NCBI RefSeq assembly: GCF_965213555.1
Contig: NZ_OZ243890.1
Location: forward strand, 558,001-622,000
DNA length: 64,000 nucleotides
Direction of reading: 5' to 3'
Source of the DNA: Acuticoccus sp965213555
GTDB taxonomy: Bacteria; Pseudomonadota; Alphaproteobacteria; Rhizobiales; Amorphaceae
Shown here piece by piece: positions 54,397 through 62,901 of this stretch (position 1 is its first letter; every line of letters starts with the position of its first letter). A program made the position numbers and the translations under genes. A model generated the notes under the pieces. That model was given only the letters and a program-made list of their open reading frames with translations. It had not been told where the DNA came from and did not search any database.

Positions 54397-54833
54397 CGCG
54401 CGTCCCCCTCGCCGCCAGGCGTCCAAGCATCGTAACCGGCCGTGATCGACGCCTCCGGGTCCGGCCGGAAGATCGAACCGCGCGGCCGGTACGCCTGGGC
54501 GGTCCCCGTCATGTTCGGTTGGTGCGGCGCCTCCCACTCGTGCGGGGTGTAGTCGTCCTTGCTGGGCGGCACCTTCGACAGGTGGTGCATCCAGCCGTAC
54601 CAGCCGGGCGGGATCGTCGAAGCATCGGCGCGGTCGGCATAGATCACCCAGCGCCGCTCGATGCCGAGCGCAGGGTCGATCCGCCCCTTGCGCGTGCGGA
54701 AGTACCGGTTGCCGAACTGGTCGATCCCCACCTCCTCGCCACGCAGAAACGTGGTGAGCGCCGTGCCCCAAGTGGCACCGTGCCACCAGGTGAACGCCTG
54801 CAGGAGCCGCCGTCCGAGACCCGTCTTCGCCAT
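54393..54833 (-). CDS. Complex I 17.2 kDa accessory subunit (NDUFA12)
   Basis: 146 residues. LQAFTWWHGATWGTALTTFL, GVGIDQFGNRYFR region, RRWVIYADRADASTIPPGWY GWMHHLSKVPP and HEWEAPHQPNMTGTAQAYRP are the NDUFA12 signatures. It is an accessory subunit of alphaproteobacterial and mitochondrial NADH:ubiquinone oxidoreductase, at the matrix/cytosolic side; a strong lineage marker for Alphaproteobacteria. Confidence 0.95.
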   Translation of the reverse strand: MAKTGLGRRLLQAFTWWHGATWGTALTTFLRGEEVGIDQFGNRYFRTRKGRIDPALGIERRWVIYADRADASTIPPGWYGWMHHLSKVPPSKDDYTPHEWEAPHQPNMTGTAQAYRPRGSIFRPDPEASITAGYDAWTPGGEGDAR

Positions 54834-54871
54834 GGGGCACGCCTAGTCAGTCGAGGGGGCGAAGTAAAGCG

Positions 54872-55828
54872 TCAGACCGGCGCGACGACGTCACCGGCGG
54901 CGGCGGCCTGCTCCCGGTGCGCGGCCCGGCCCTGAGCCTCGATGAACAGGCGCTTCACGTCCGGGAACGTCGTGCGGACCTTCTCCTGCAGCCGCGTCAC
55001 CACGTCCTCGAGCTCGCCGCCCTTCAATGTGTCGTCGAAGTCGGCCGACAGGGTGACGAGGATCTCGTTGGGGCCGAGGTGCATCGTGAGGAGCTCGTTG
55101 ACCGACCGCACCCCGGGCTCGGCGAGGACCGCCTCGCGCATCCGGCGCACCAGCCCGGGCTCGGCCGCCTCGCCCACGAGGAGTCCCTTGGTCTCGATGG
55201 CGAGGAACACCGCGGTCAGCGCGAGCACCGCGGCGATGGCGAGCGTGGCCACCGCGTCCCAGGTCGGGTCGCCGGTGAGGTCGGTGGCGAGGATGCCGAA
55301 GAAGGCGATCACGAGGCCGAGCATCGCCGCCGCGTCCTCGAACAGCACTGTGAACAGCGTCGGGTCCTTCGACTGCCGCACGGTCTCCAGCATCCCGCGG
55401 CCCTCGCGCGCCGCCTGGAACGCACGGAACGCCATAGTGAGGGCGATGGTCTCGAAGACCATCGCAGCGCCCAGCACCGCGTAGTTGATCCAGGACCCCT
55501 CAACCTCGGCCGGATGCAGCAGCTTCTCGACGCCCTCATAGGCGGCGAAGCCGGCGCCCGCGCCGAAGATGATGATCGCGACCATGAAGGCCCAGAAGTA
55601 GAGGTCCTTGCCGTGGCCGAAGGGGTGTTCCGGCGTCGCTGGGCGCTTGGAGCGGGCGATGCCGAGGAGCAGCAGGCCCTGGTTCCCGGTGTCCACCACC
55701 GAGTGGACGCCTTCGGCGAACATCGCGGACGAACCGGTGACGAACGAGGCGATGAACTTGGTGACCGCGATAGCCCCGTTGGCGAACAACGCAGCGTAGA
55801 TGATCCTGACGTTGCCCTTGGCCGCCAT
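54872..55828 (-). CDS. Cation diffusion facilitator family transporter
   Basis: 318 residues from ATG 55826-55828 (MAAKGNVRIIYAALFANGAI). About six membrane helices. Metal-site motifs: AMFAEGVHSVVDTGNQGLLL (HxxxD) and VLFEDAAAMLGLVIAFFGIL (EDxxA, Asp). HPFGHGKDLYFWAF is shared with the SLC30A9-like CDF group. The C-terminal metallochaperone-like domain (VNELLTMHLGPNEILVTLSA) dimerises in the cytosol. Exports Zn/Mn/Co-type divalent cations for protons; the metal is not assignable. Confidence 0.92.
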   Translation of the reverse strand: MAAKGNVRIIYAALFANGAIAVTKFIASFVTGSSAMFAEGVHSVVDTGNQGLLLLGIARSKRPATPEHPFGHGKDLYFWAFMVAIIIFGAGAGFAAYEGVEKLLHPAEVEGSWINYAVLGAAMVFETIALTMAFRAFQAAREGRGMLETVRQSKDPTLFTVLFEDAAAMLGLVIAFFGILATDLTGDPTWDAVATLAIAAVLALTAVFLAIETKGLLVGEAAEPGLVRRMREAVLAEPGVRSVNELLTMHLGPNEILVTLSADFDDTLKGGELEDVVTRLQEKVRTTFPDVKRLFIEAQGRAAHREQAAAAGDVVAPV

Positions 55829-55927
55829 CGTGCCCTCAATGCTTCGCGATCGGTCGCAAGCGCGACCTGTTCGCGAACGGCCCGCCATTCCGCGCGTTCC
55901 CGAAGCGTCATCATGAAAGGACACCGC

Positions 55928-56653
55928 ATGCGGCCCATCGTGAGCGTGGCTCGGACGATCTTCACAGGCCTCTTGGCGGTGCTGCCCCTCATCATCACGC
56001 TCCTCGTGATCAGCTGGGTCGCGTCCTACGTGCGCGACTACCTCGGCCCGGCATCCTGGTTCGGACGGTCGGTCGAGCGGCTCGGCGCCATCGTCGTCGT
56101 CGACGACGACGTCGCCTACCTGATCGGCACGGTCATCGTGCTCGCGGGGCTCTACATGCTGGGCCTCCTCGTCCAGTCGCGCCTGCGCAGCCTCTGGACG
56201 ACGTTCTTCAACGAAACCATCGGCCGCATCCCGCTCATCGGCACGATCTACCGGACCATCACGCGCTTCGTGCAGCTCCTCGAGAATCGCGACGACGTGG
56301 ACGTAAAGTCGATGAGCCCGGTGTGGTGCTTCTTCTCCGACGAGCGGCGGACCGCCGTGCTTGGACTGATGCCGTCCGACGAGCCGGTGCAGATCGAAGG
56401 CGAGGACTACCGCATCGTCATGGTGCCCACCGCGCCGGTGCCGTTCGGCGGCGGGCTGTTCTTCCTGCCCGCCGACTGGGTCCGCCCGGCCGCCTTCGGC
56501 GTCGAGGGCCTCACCAACATCTACGTCTCCATGGGCGTGACGGCGCCGGACTACATGGGCACGATCCGCCGCACGCCTGGCGCCGCGCCGCAGATGGTGC
56601 CACGCCGGCCTGATCCTTCGGCGCCGCCAAAGGTCCCGGGGGAGCAGGGCTGA
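55928..56653 (+). CDS. DUF502 family membrane protein
   Basis: 241 residues from ATG 55928-55930, preceded by AAAGGA. Two N-terminal membrane helices (IFTGLLAVLPLIITLLVISW; IGTVIVLAGLYMLGLLVQSR), then IPLIGTIYRTITRFVQLLEN, SDERRTAVLGLMPSDEP, VPTAPVPFGGGLFFLPADWV RPA and YVSMGVTAPD, all typical of DUF502. Function unknown. Divergent from the CDF transporter gene, 99 bp apart. Confidence 0.9.
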   Translation: MRPIVSVARTIFTGLLAVLPLIITLLVISWVASYVRDYLGPASWFGRSVERLGAIVVVDDDVAYLIGTVIVLAGLYMLGLLVQSRLRSLWTTFFNETIGRIPLIGTIYRTITRFVQLLENRDDVDVKSMSPVWCFFSDERRTAVLGLMPSDEPVQIEGEDYRIVMVPTAPVPFGGGLFFLPADWVRPAAFGVEGLTNIYVSMGVTAPDYMGTIRRTPGAAPQMVPRRPDPSAPPKVPGEQG

Positions 56654-56739
56654 CCGCATCGAGGGTGGCTGCTCGTCGCCTCCACTGACCGCGATGTGAC
56701 GCCGCTGTCCAATCGCGCGCCCTCGGGACAATCGCGAAG

Positions 56740-57447
56740 TCAGAACTCGATGAGCGAGCCGGAGCCGAGGCGCCGCCCGGTGGGTCCCCCCGTCGGCGAG
56801 CCGCCAGGGGGCTCCGCGGTGACGACGACCTCCGCCGAGGGATCGAGCCGCTCCACCGCGGCGCGTGGGACGGAGGCGCGCGTGCGGCCGTCTTCGGTGA
56901 CGACGCCGAGGGACACAGGGTCGCCGCTCGTCGGCACCAGCCAGATCTGCGCGTCCTCGTCCGGGCCGAGGACCGGGAACGGCTCGACGACGAGGGTGCC
57001 GTCCGGCTCCACCTTGAGGAGCGCGATCGTCCCGTCGAGGCGCACGATCGGCGCGATCCACTCCCCACCGGCCCGTCGTGCTCCGTCGAGCCCGAGGAGG
57101 TCGGGCCGCGCCACGAGGACGGCGATGGCGGCGAGCCCTGCGAGGGACAGCCCGACGAACAGCATGGCGAAGCTGCGCCAGAACGATACGGCACGACGCT
57201 CGCGCCGCCTCGCGGACAGCTCGTCACCGAACAGCCGCGACTCGACGCCGCGCCACACCCGCGCCGGAACACGCCGCCGCGGCACCGCCTCGCCGAGCGG
57301 CCGCAGCCGCTCCTCCCACATCCAGACCGCCTCGGCGAGCTCAGGGTCGTCGAGCAGCGCAGCCTCGAAACGAGCTCGCTCGCTCCCGTCGTCGAGGGCG
57401 AGGGCGTACGCCCCTGCGTCGAGCCTATCGCCGTCCGTCATGGTCAT
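56740..57447 (-). CDS. Membrane-anchored anti-sigma factor (RskA-like)
   Basis: About 235 residues from ATG 57445-57447, overlapping the sigma factor stop as ATGA (an alternative ATG at 57459 is possible). Cytosolic N-terminal part with LDAGAYALALDDGSERARFE and PELAEAVWMWEERLRPLGEA, the anti-sigma (ASD) helix pattern, no zinc motif. One membrane helix (SFAMLFVGLSLAGLAAIAVL). Periplasmic RskA C-terminal domain (GPDEDAQIWLVPTSGDPVSL GVV). It should hold the adjacent sigma factor at the membrane until a signal releases it. Confidence 0.9.
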   Translation of the reverse strand: MTMTDGDRLDAGAYALALDDGSERARFEAALLDDPELAEAVWMWEERLRPLGEAVPRRRVPARVWRGVESRLFGDELSARRRERRAVSFWRSFAMLFVGLSLAGLAAIAVLVARPDLLGLDGARRAGGEWIAPIVRLDGTIALLKVEPDGTLVVEPFPVLGPDEDAQIWLVPTSGDPVSLGVVTEDGRTRASVPRAAVERLDPSAEVVVTAEPPGGSPTGGPTGRRLGSGSLIEF

Positions 57448-57983
57448 TCGAACAGGCATCCCCTGAGCGTCGCCAGGGCCCGCCGCATCCGGCTCTTGAC
57501 CGTCCCAAGGGGGGTGCCGTCGCGCTCGGCGAGCGCGGCGTAGGTCACCCCACCGAAGTAGGCGACGCGGACCAGGCGCGCCTCGTCTTGCCCCAGCTTG
57601 TCGATGCAGTCGAGGAGACGCTTGGCCTCACCGCTCGCGAGGGCCTTCTGGTCGGGACGCATGGTCGCGTCGGCCACCGCCTCGGCGGCCTCAAGGGTCG
57701 CCGTCGGGGTTCGGCGGACCCGCAGCCGGTCGATGCAGATGTTGCGCGTGATGGCGAGCATCCACGTCATCGGCCGCGCGCGTCCGGCGTTGTAGCGCTC
57801 GGCGTACCGCCAGACCTTCACGTAGGCGTCCTGAGTGGCATCCTCCGCCTCGGCGCCATCCTGAAGGATGCGCAGGCACACCGCGTAGAGCGCGGGGCTC
57901 GTGCGCTGGTAGAGGTCGTGAAACGCCCGCCGGTCGCCAAGCGCGGTCTTCGACAGCAACTCTTCGAGGCTGGCCTCGTCCAT
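57444..57983 (-). CDS. ECF-type RNA polymerase sigma factor
   Basis: 179 residues from ATG 57981-57983 (MDEASLEELLSKTALGDRRA). Region 2: FHDLYQRTSPALYAVCLRIL, AEDATQDAYVKVWRYAERY, RPMTWMLAITRNICIDRLR. Region 4: DEARLVRVAYFGGVTYAALA, ERDGTPLGTVKSRMRRALAT. It resembles the SigK/RpoE-like ECF group that partners RskA-type anti-sigmas, which is the next gene in the operon. Target promoters are not identified in this window. Confidence 0.93.
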   Translation of the reverse strand: MDEASLEELLSKTALGDRRAFHDLYQRTSPALYAVCLRILQDGAEAEDATQDAYVKVWRYAERYNAGRARPMTWMLAITRNICIDRLRVRRTPTATLEAAEAVADATMRPDQKALASGEAKRLLDCIDKLGQDEARLVRVAYFGGVTYAALAERDGTPLGTVKSRMRRALATLRGCLFE

Positions 57984-58283
57984 CACGTCCCCGGAACGCG
58001 CCACTGCGCCTGCAAACCATCGCAGGCCGCTCAGCCATAGCCGGCACGGCGCGCCGGCACAATCTGTCGGCACCTTGGGACGATCGGGGGAGCCGACCGC
58101 GATGGCGCGGCGGGCGGTCGGCGTGCGTCAGCGCTGGGACACCGCGTACGCCGGTTCAGTCCGGTCCGCGCTGAAGCGGGCTCGTGCAGCGGGCGTTGCC
58201 GAGGCGATCACGTCGGCCGAGTGGGACCGCGGTACACCGCCCGGGACGACCGGCCGCGCAGGCGGGCTGCGCCCGCCGCGCCG

Positions 58284-58676
58284 TCACACCGCGATGGCGC
58301 GGCGCGAGCGCACCAGCACCTCGACGACCCGCTCTTGATCCCGCGCGTCGGCGTGCCGGTAGAGGTCGGCGATGGCCCCGGGGTGCGCGCGCCAGTCGTC
58401 GAACTGCACCGGGCGCGACGCGGTGTCGTCACGCACGAGCTCGTCGAGCGGCACCTGCAGGGCGTCCGCGATGGACTTCAACCGCACGATGGAGATGTTG
58501 CCCTTGCCGTGCTCGAGCTGGGCGAGGAAGCGCTCCGACACGCCGCAGCGCTCGGAGAGCACGCGACGCGACAACCGGGCGCGGCTGCGACGCTGGCGAA
58601 CCCGTCCACCGATGGTGGAGAGGAGGGAATGACGCAGGCCGAGCCGTTCGGCGGACACAGTGTCGATCGATGTCAT
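58284..58676 (-). CDS. XRE-family DNA-binding regulator
   Basis: 130 residues. HTH at about 27-80: GRVRQRRSRARLSRRVLSER, CGVSERFLAQLEHGKGNISI, VRLKSIADALQVPLDELV. The 'GVSxRxLxxLExGxGNISI' helix-turn-helix is the one seen in BzdR/BoxR-type N-terminal domains and related standalone regulators. The C-terminal 55 residues (DDWRAHPGAIADLYRHADAR DQERVVEVL) are short and lack the shikimate-kinase-like domain of BzdR. It is upstream of the RiPP-like locus and could regulate it; not shown. Confidence 0.85.
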   Translation of the reverse strand: MTSIDTVSAERLGLRHSLLSTIGGRVRQRRSRARLSRRVLSERCGVSERFLAQLEHGKGNISIVRLKSIADALQVPLDELVRDDTASRPVQFDDWRAHPGAIADLYRHADARDQERVVEVLVRSRRAIAV

Positions 58677-58761
58677 AGGAATACCGTGATAGGTCGCCTG
58701 AGGCGACTGGTCGCAAGGGACGCGGTCCAGCGTGTCCCACGGAGACGATCCAACCGAAGCA

Positions 58762-58989
58762 TCATGCCAATGCTCGGGCGGACACCATCCCGTAGCGCCA
58801 ATCGGTCATCTCCTCGGGCGACATCTCGAGCGCGGCGAGCGCTGCAGACAGGAGTTGCGCGCACAGCGGCTCGCCCTCGCCCTCGGCCTCGGCCCGGGCA
58901 TACTCGATGAGCCTGCGCAACACCTCGCGATCGGTGAGCGTGGGGGCGACGACGCCAACGCCCATTCCCAGATCAAAACAACCCGACAT
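58762..58989 (-). CDS. Unknown 75-residue protein beside the SARP gene
   Basis: MSGCFDLGMGVGVVAPTLTD at the start, then an acidic helical body (VLRRLIEYARAEAEGEGEPL; LLSAALAALEMSPEEMTDWR) ending GMVSARALA. A GGCAGGAGAACG ribosome-binding site precedes the ATG, so it is probably real. Not recognised. It lies divergent from the SARP-type regulator (210 bp apart), so it may share its promoter region and belong to the RiPP locus. No leader-like NHLP or nif11 signature is visible. Confidence 0.65.
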   Translation of the reverse strand: MSGCFDLGMGVGVVAPTLTDREVLRRLIEYARAEAEGEGEPLCAQLLSAALAALEMSPEEMTDWRYGMVSARALA

Positions 58990-59199
58990 TCAACGTTCTC
59001 CTGCCTTCAACCCGACGTGACAGGAGATGCGTACTATGCCACCGTGATTTCAGCGTGAAACGAAACCGGGTGTCGGCTGCCTTGGCGTTGCGTCACCGGC
59101 AAGGGCATCCAACTATGTACGTCGAGTTGTAATGCTACACATTACCATCTATCGTTACAAAACGGCTAAACTGAGGCAGTTTGCTGAGACAACACCATC

Positions 59200-61176
59200 G
59201 TGCCCTTGAACGCTGAACCGCAGATCAAGCTCATCGGGCCGCCGTCGCTGTCGATCGGTGGCGCTCGGGTGGACTTTCCTGGCCGCAAGGCGGCAGCGCT
59301 GTGCATCTTCCTCGCGGCGCACGGTGGCCGTCGGGTGGAGCGGGGCCGTCTCGCCGGGCTCCTGTGGGGCGAGTCGGACGCGGAGGCCGCACGGGCTTCG
59401 TTGCGGAAGGCGCTGTCGCTCATCGGCGCCTCCCCGGGCGCGTGCAGCCTCATCGCCAAGGACCGCACGGACGTATGGTTCGCCAGCGATCCGACGCGTT
59501 CGGACCTTGCATCGTTCAATCGCTGCCTCGGCGCGGGGACCGAGCGGGCCTACCGTGAGGCGCTGCGACTTTGGACCGGCGAGCCATTGCAGGAGCTTGA
59601 GCTCGGGGAGCCGCTGTTTGACGACTGGGTCGCCTCCTTCCGGGCGGAGACGGCGGGCCTCACGCACAAGCTGCTCTCTCAACGCTTGGCTCTGATTCCG
59701 CCGGTGGCTGGCAACACGGGGCTGCAGATCGCCCTGTGCGAGCTCATCGTGAAGCTGGAGCCGAGCGACGGCGAGGCCAACGAGCGGCTCATCCGGATCC
59801 TAGCGCAGGAGGGCTACCCATCGGCCGCGGCGCGCCAGTACCGCTCCTACGCGCGCGCCTTGCGCGACCTCGACTTGACGCCGCCGCGCGCGCTGGCGAG
59901 GGCGATTGAGGAGGGGCACGCGCCGAGCGACATCGACGTGCCCGCGGCGCGCGCTCCCACGCTGGGCGTCGAGGACAGGCCGACCGTGGCGCTGGTGCGG
60001 CCGCGCGGCTCCCGGCCGACGCCCGACCTGTTCAGCTTCGCCCACGCCGAACTCGTCCACCAGCTCACGCGCTTCCGCACCATGCGCTGCTTCGAGCGCG
60101 ACGACGGGGACGGTGTCGAGGACGGTGGCGCGCTCGTCAGCCGGATCGGCTTGTCCGACGCGCTCGACCACGACTATCGGCTCCTCCTGTGGGATGAGCC
60201 GAAGGCGCGGGCGATCTACCTGCGCTGCATCAACGTCCGGCGGCAGGACACCGTGTCGTCCGTGCGCATTGGCTACGACGTGCTCGAGGATCGCGACGTC
60301 GCCGAGACGATGATCGCGTCGTCGATCAACAGCCTCGAGCAGGACATAGTCTCGGACAACGCACGGGCCAGCGACGCACCGTTCGGGCGCTGGCTGGAGG
60401 CCTACAAGCTCCTTACCCAGTGGAACCCGACGGCCGACCGGGCCGCGCTGACCATCCTCGAGGACCTCGCCACGGACGATCGTGGCAAGCGTCTTAGCCT
60501 GGTCCACTCCTCGATCAGCTCGATCCTGATGATCCGCCGCCTCATGCTCCCGGCGGACGCTGCTGCGGTGGAGGCCGACAGGGCGCGGGCGCGGGAATGC
60601 GCGATACGCGCGATCGCCATCGACGAGCTCGAGCCGTTCAACCACGTCATCCTCGGCTGGATGCACATGCAGAACGAGGATCACGCGCGCTCCATCGTTG
60701 CCTTCGACGATGCGATGGAGCTCAACCCGTTCTCGAGCCGCACGTTGATCGCGGCCGCGGAGGCAAACGCGTACTCCGGTGCCCTCGATCGAGCGCAGAC
60801 CCTCGCCGACCGGGCGATCAAGCTTTCGGGGCGCTACACGCCGGCGTACTACTTCCACTACCTCGCCAACATCGCCTACCTCAGACGCGACCTCGACGCG
60901 TGCATCGAGCACCTGCGCAAGGCACCTGACAACATCCACTCCGCGCTCCTCCTCGTCGCAGCAAACGAGGAGCGCGGCGACGCAGAGGCTGCGGCCGCCG
61001 CGCGGGTGCGCTTCGACCGCGAGCTGCGCAGCGCCGAGCCTCAGGCGACCATCGACAGGTCGGCGTTGTCCAAGTGGATCGTGTCCAGCAACATGAACAG
61101 CGATCCCAACGTCAAGCGGCGGCTGTTCGGGGCGCTCGAGCGGGCGGGGCTCCCGGTAGGCAGCATCGCCCGCTGA
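59200..61176 (+). CDS. SARP-like transcriptional regulator (winged helix + BTAD + TPR)
   Basis: 658 residues from GTG 59200. N-terminal OmpR/DnrI-like winged helix, residues ~8-95: IKLIGPPSLSIGGARVDFPG, RKAAALCIFLAAHGGRRVER, GRLAGLLWGESDAEAARASL, RKALSLIGA. BTAD ~100-250: EALRLWTGEPLQELELGEPL; LIVKLEPSDGEANERLIRIL; EGYPSAAARQYRSYARALRD. A middle TolB/cyclase-like part (VALVRPRGSRPTPDLFSFAH) follows, then TPR-like helices to the C-terminus (FNHVILGWMHMQNEDHARSI; AFDDAMELNPFSSRTLIAAA). This architecture is common next to NHLP/YcaO-type peptide loci and in secondary-metabolite control. It ends 22 bp from the convergent precursor gene. Confidence 0.88.
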   Translation: MPLNAEPQIKLIGPPSLSIGGARVDFPGRKAAALCIFLAAHGGRRVERGRLAGLLWGESDAEAARASLRKALSLIGASPGACSLIAKDRTDVWFASDPTRSDLASFNRCLGAGTERAYREALRLWTGEPLQELELGEPLFDDWVASFRAETAGLTHKLLSQRLALIPPVAGNTGLQIALCELIVKLEPSDGEANERLIRILAQEGYPSAAARQYRSYARALRDLDLTPPRALARAIEEGHAPSDIDVPAARAPTLGVEDRPTVALVRPRGSRPTPDLFSFAHAELVHQLTRFRTMRCFERDDGDGVEDGGALVSRIGLSDALDHDYRLLLWDEPKARAIYLRCINVRRQDTVSSVRIGYDVLEDRDVAETMIASSINSLEQDIVSDNARASDAPFGRWLEAYKLLTQWNPTADRAALTILEDLATDDRGKRLSLVHSSISSILMIRRLMLPADAAAVEADRARARECAIRAIAIDELEPFNHVILGWMHMQNEDHARSIVAFDDAMELNPFSSRTLIAAAEANAYSGALDRAQTLADRAIKLSGRYTPAYYFHYLANIAYLRRDLDACIEHLRKAPDNIHSALLLVAANEERGDAEAAAAARVRFDRELRSAEPQATIDRSALSKWIVSSNMNSDPNVKRRLFGALERAGLPVGSIAR

Positions 61177-61198
61177 GGGGAAGGGCCAGCCGCGTCGC

Positions 61199-61504
61199 TC
61201 AGGAGAGCGGACGGCAGCAGCCGAGCACTGCCATGGTGCCGAGCATCTTCAGGTACTCGTGGTCGTTGGCGCGCAGGCGACCGGCGTCGACGCTGTCGGG
61301 CAGCACGACGTGGACGGTGTCGTCGTCGTCCTCGTGCAGGACGATGTTCAGCCCGGCAAGGTTCTCTTCGGCGACGCCGGCGGCGCGAAGGTAGGCGATG
61401 GGGTCGGCGCGGAACGCCTCCCGCTTGGCCGGGTCGTTGGCGGCCTCGCCGAACGCCTTGCCGATCTGAGGAATAGCCGAACGATTTACGGCAATACGTG
61501 CCAT
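61199..61504 (-). CDS. RiPP precursor peptide with NHLP-type leader and Cys-Cys core
   Basis: 101 residues when read from ATG 61502-61504 (MARIAVNRSAIPQIGKAFGE), which has a strong GAGGGAAG site 5 bp upstream. An in-frame ATG at 61592-61594 with AGAAGG upstream would give 131 residues, but it overlaps the start codon of the divergent ycaO gene. The leader shows the nitrile-hydratase-like (NHLP) pattern: REAFRADPIAYLRAAGVAEE, LNIVLHEDD, then the hallmark DDDTVHVVLP ending at residue 69. The following 32-residue core, starting DSVDAGRLRANDH, ends MAVLGCCRPLS with adjacent Cys96-Cys97. No signal peptide. Substrate for the adjacent YcaO protein is the natural inference. Confidence 0.82.
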   Translation of the reverse strand: MARIAVNRSAIPQIGKAFGEAANDPAKREAFRADPIAYLRAAGVAEENLAGLNIVLHEDDDDTVHVVLPDSVDAGRLRANDHEYLKMLGTMAVLGCCRPLS

Positions 61505-61592
61505 CTTCTTCCCTCGCAGCTCGCGCTTGACAATTCCTTCGAGGTGTTCGGACACATCGAAAGCATCACAGTCGATCTTGGCCTCATAGAAC

Positions 61593-62864
61593 ATGCCAAA
61601 CCACCTTCTCTCTTCCGTTGACGCCTGGATCTCCTCCGGCGGTGACGTACGTATACCGTTACAGGACGCCGAACTACAATCACTCGACCTCCGCCTACTT
61701 AAGTTCAACCTTAGATCATGCCCTGCCTATTTCTTCACCGCGTTCGCGGCGAACAATCCTACCGATCCTCCGTGGACCCGGGCGTGGACGATGGCCGGCG
61801 GGCGCGGCTTCGACGAGCGATCGGCGCGGATTGCTACGCTTGCAGAGGCTATTGAGCGCGCTTGTTCAATGACCGGTGGGAGAAATGACCCAAGGACCTA
61901 CTCCCTAAGGTCGCAGGATTGCGCAGGTTTGAACCAGTGCTCATACTGGCAGTTTAGTGCCGATCAGCTGATGCAAATCGACGCATTGCGACACTATATT
62001 GCAGGCGCGGCCTGTGGACAGCCCGTGGACAACCTGTGGATGAGTGCGCGCTCCCTCAGCGCCGACCGGGGATATCACGTCCCCGCGACGGCGGTGTTCG
62101 CCAACGAGGACGTGCGACTCGGCCTGCCGCCGGTGCTGTCGTCCTCGACGGGAACAGCGGCGCACGACGACGTGGCGGCAGCAAGGCGCCACGCGGTGCT
62201 GGAACGCGTCGAGCGGGATGCGGTTGCGATCTGGTGGTACAACATGATGGCCGTCCCGAGGCTTGGGGCTGCGGTCGTCGATGCCGCGTTGCCGTGCGAC
62301 TTCGCCGCGTGGCTGAGGGACCGGCGCCGCATGACCTGGCACCTCCTTGCAGGAACGGACCTGCCGGTTCCCGCGGTCGTCGCGCTGTCGTCGGCCCCCG
62401 ACGGAACCCGGCCGGCGATCGGCGCCTCCGCAGCCCTCGACGTCCGCAGCGCGGTGAGGTCCGCTACGCTCGAGCTCCTTCAGGGCGAGATCGCGCTTGT
62501 CCACATGCGCCGTGCTCAAGAATTGACCGACGCGCCTGAGCCACCATCCCTCCTCGCCTGGTCCGAGGCGACCAACGCCCGTGCCGTCCCCTACCTCCGG
62601 GGCGAGGGCGAGGCGGCCCCGCCGTCGCCATGCTCGTTCAGCGACCTCGTGGAAGCGTTCGACGCCCTGGGCATCGACGTCGGCATCGTCGACCTGACGC
62701 GGCCGGAGTTCGGCGTGCCCGTGGTGAAGGCCGTGTCGACGACGCTGCGGGACTGGCAACCCCGCTTCGCACCGGGTCGGCTCTACGACGTCCCCGTCGC
62801 GCTCGGCTGGCGCGACCGGCCGCTGACGGAGGCCGAGCTCAACCCCGTCCCGTTCGTGATCTAG
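61593..62864 (+). CDS. Stand-alone YcaO-domain protein (ATP-dependent peptide cyclodehydratase/thioamidase type)
   Basis: 423 residues from ATG 61593; no later start keeps the domain. YcaO ATP-site elements: GGRGFDERSARIATLAEAIE at 69-88 (Glu85, Glu88), SSTGTAAHDD at 184-193 (consensus GTAxG), HAVLERVERDAVAIWWYN at 200-217 (Glu204/Glu207, consensus ALLExIERDAxxxWW), ATLELLQ at 291-297, and FGVPVVKAVS at 373-382. It ends NPVPFVI, without the PxPxP tail of azoline-forming YcaO enzymes. No E1-like or ocin-ThiF domain is fused and no TfuA is adjacent. The family activates backbone amides with ATP; on peptides this gives azolines, thioamides or amidines. Which one cannot be read here. The 5' part is AT-richer than its 3' part. 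Confidence 0.9.
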   Translation: MPNHLLSSVDAWISSGGDVRIPLQDAELQSLDLRLLKFNLRSCPAYFFTAFAANNPTDPPWTRAWTMAGGRGFDERSARIATLAEAIERACSMTGGRNDPRTYSLRSQDCAGLNQCSYWQFSADQLMQIDALRHYIAGAACGQPVDNLWMSARSLSADRGYHVPATAVFANEDVRLGLPPVLSSSTGTAAHDDVAAARRHAVLERVERDAVAIWWYNMMAVPRLGAAVVDAALPCDFAAWLRDRRRMTWHLLAGTDLPVPAVVALSSAPDGTRPAIGASAALDVRSAVRSATLELLQGEIALVHMRRAQELTDAPEPPSLLAWSEATNARAVPYLRGEGEAAPPSPCSFSDLVEAFDALGIDVGIVDLTRPEFGVPVVKAVSTTLRDWQPRFAPGRLYDVPVALGWRDRPLTEAELNPVPFVI

Positions 62865-62901
62865 CGCTGGCCGGGCCTCCGGGCGGGTGCTAGCGTCCGG
62901 C

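Noticed and set aside
61618..61872. Alternative plus-strand small ORF inside the 5' part of ycaO as a second precursor
   Set aside because: Out-of-frame overlap with a well-supported YcaO domain, no ribosome-binding site and no leader motif.
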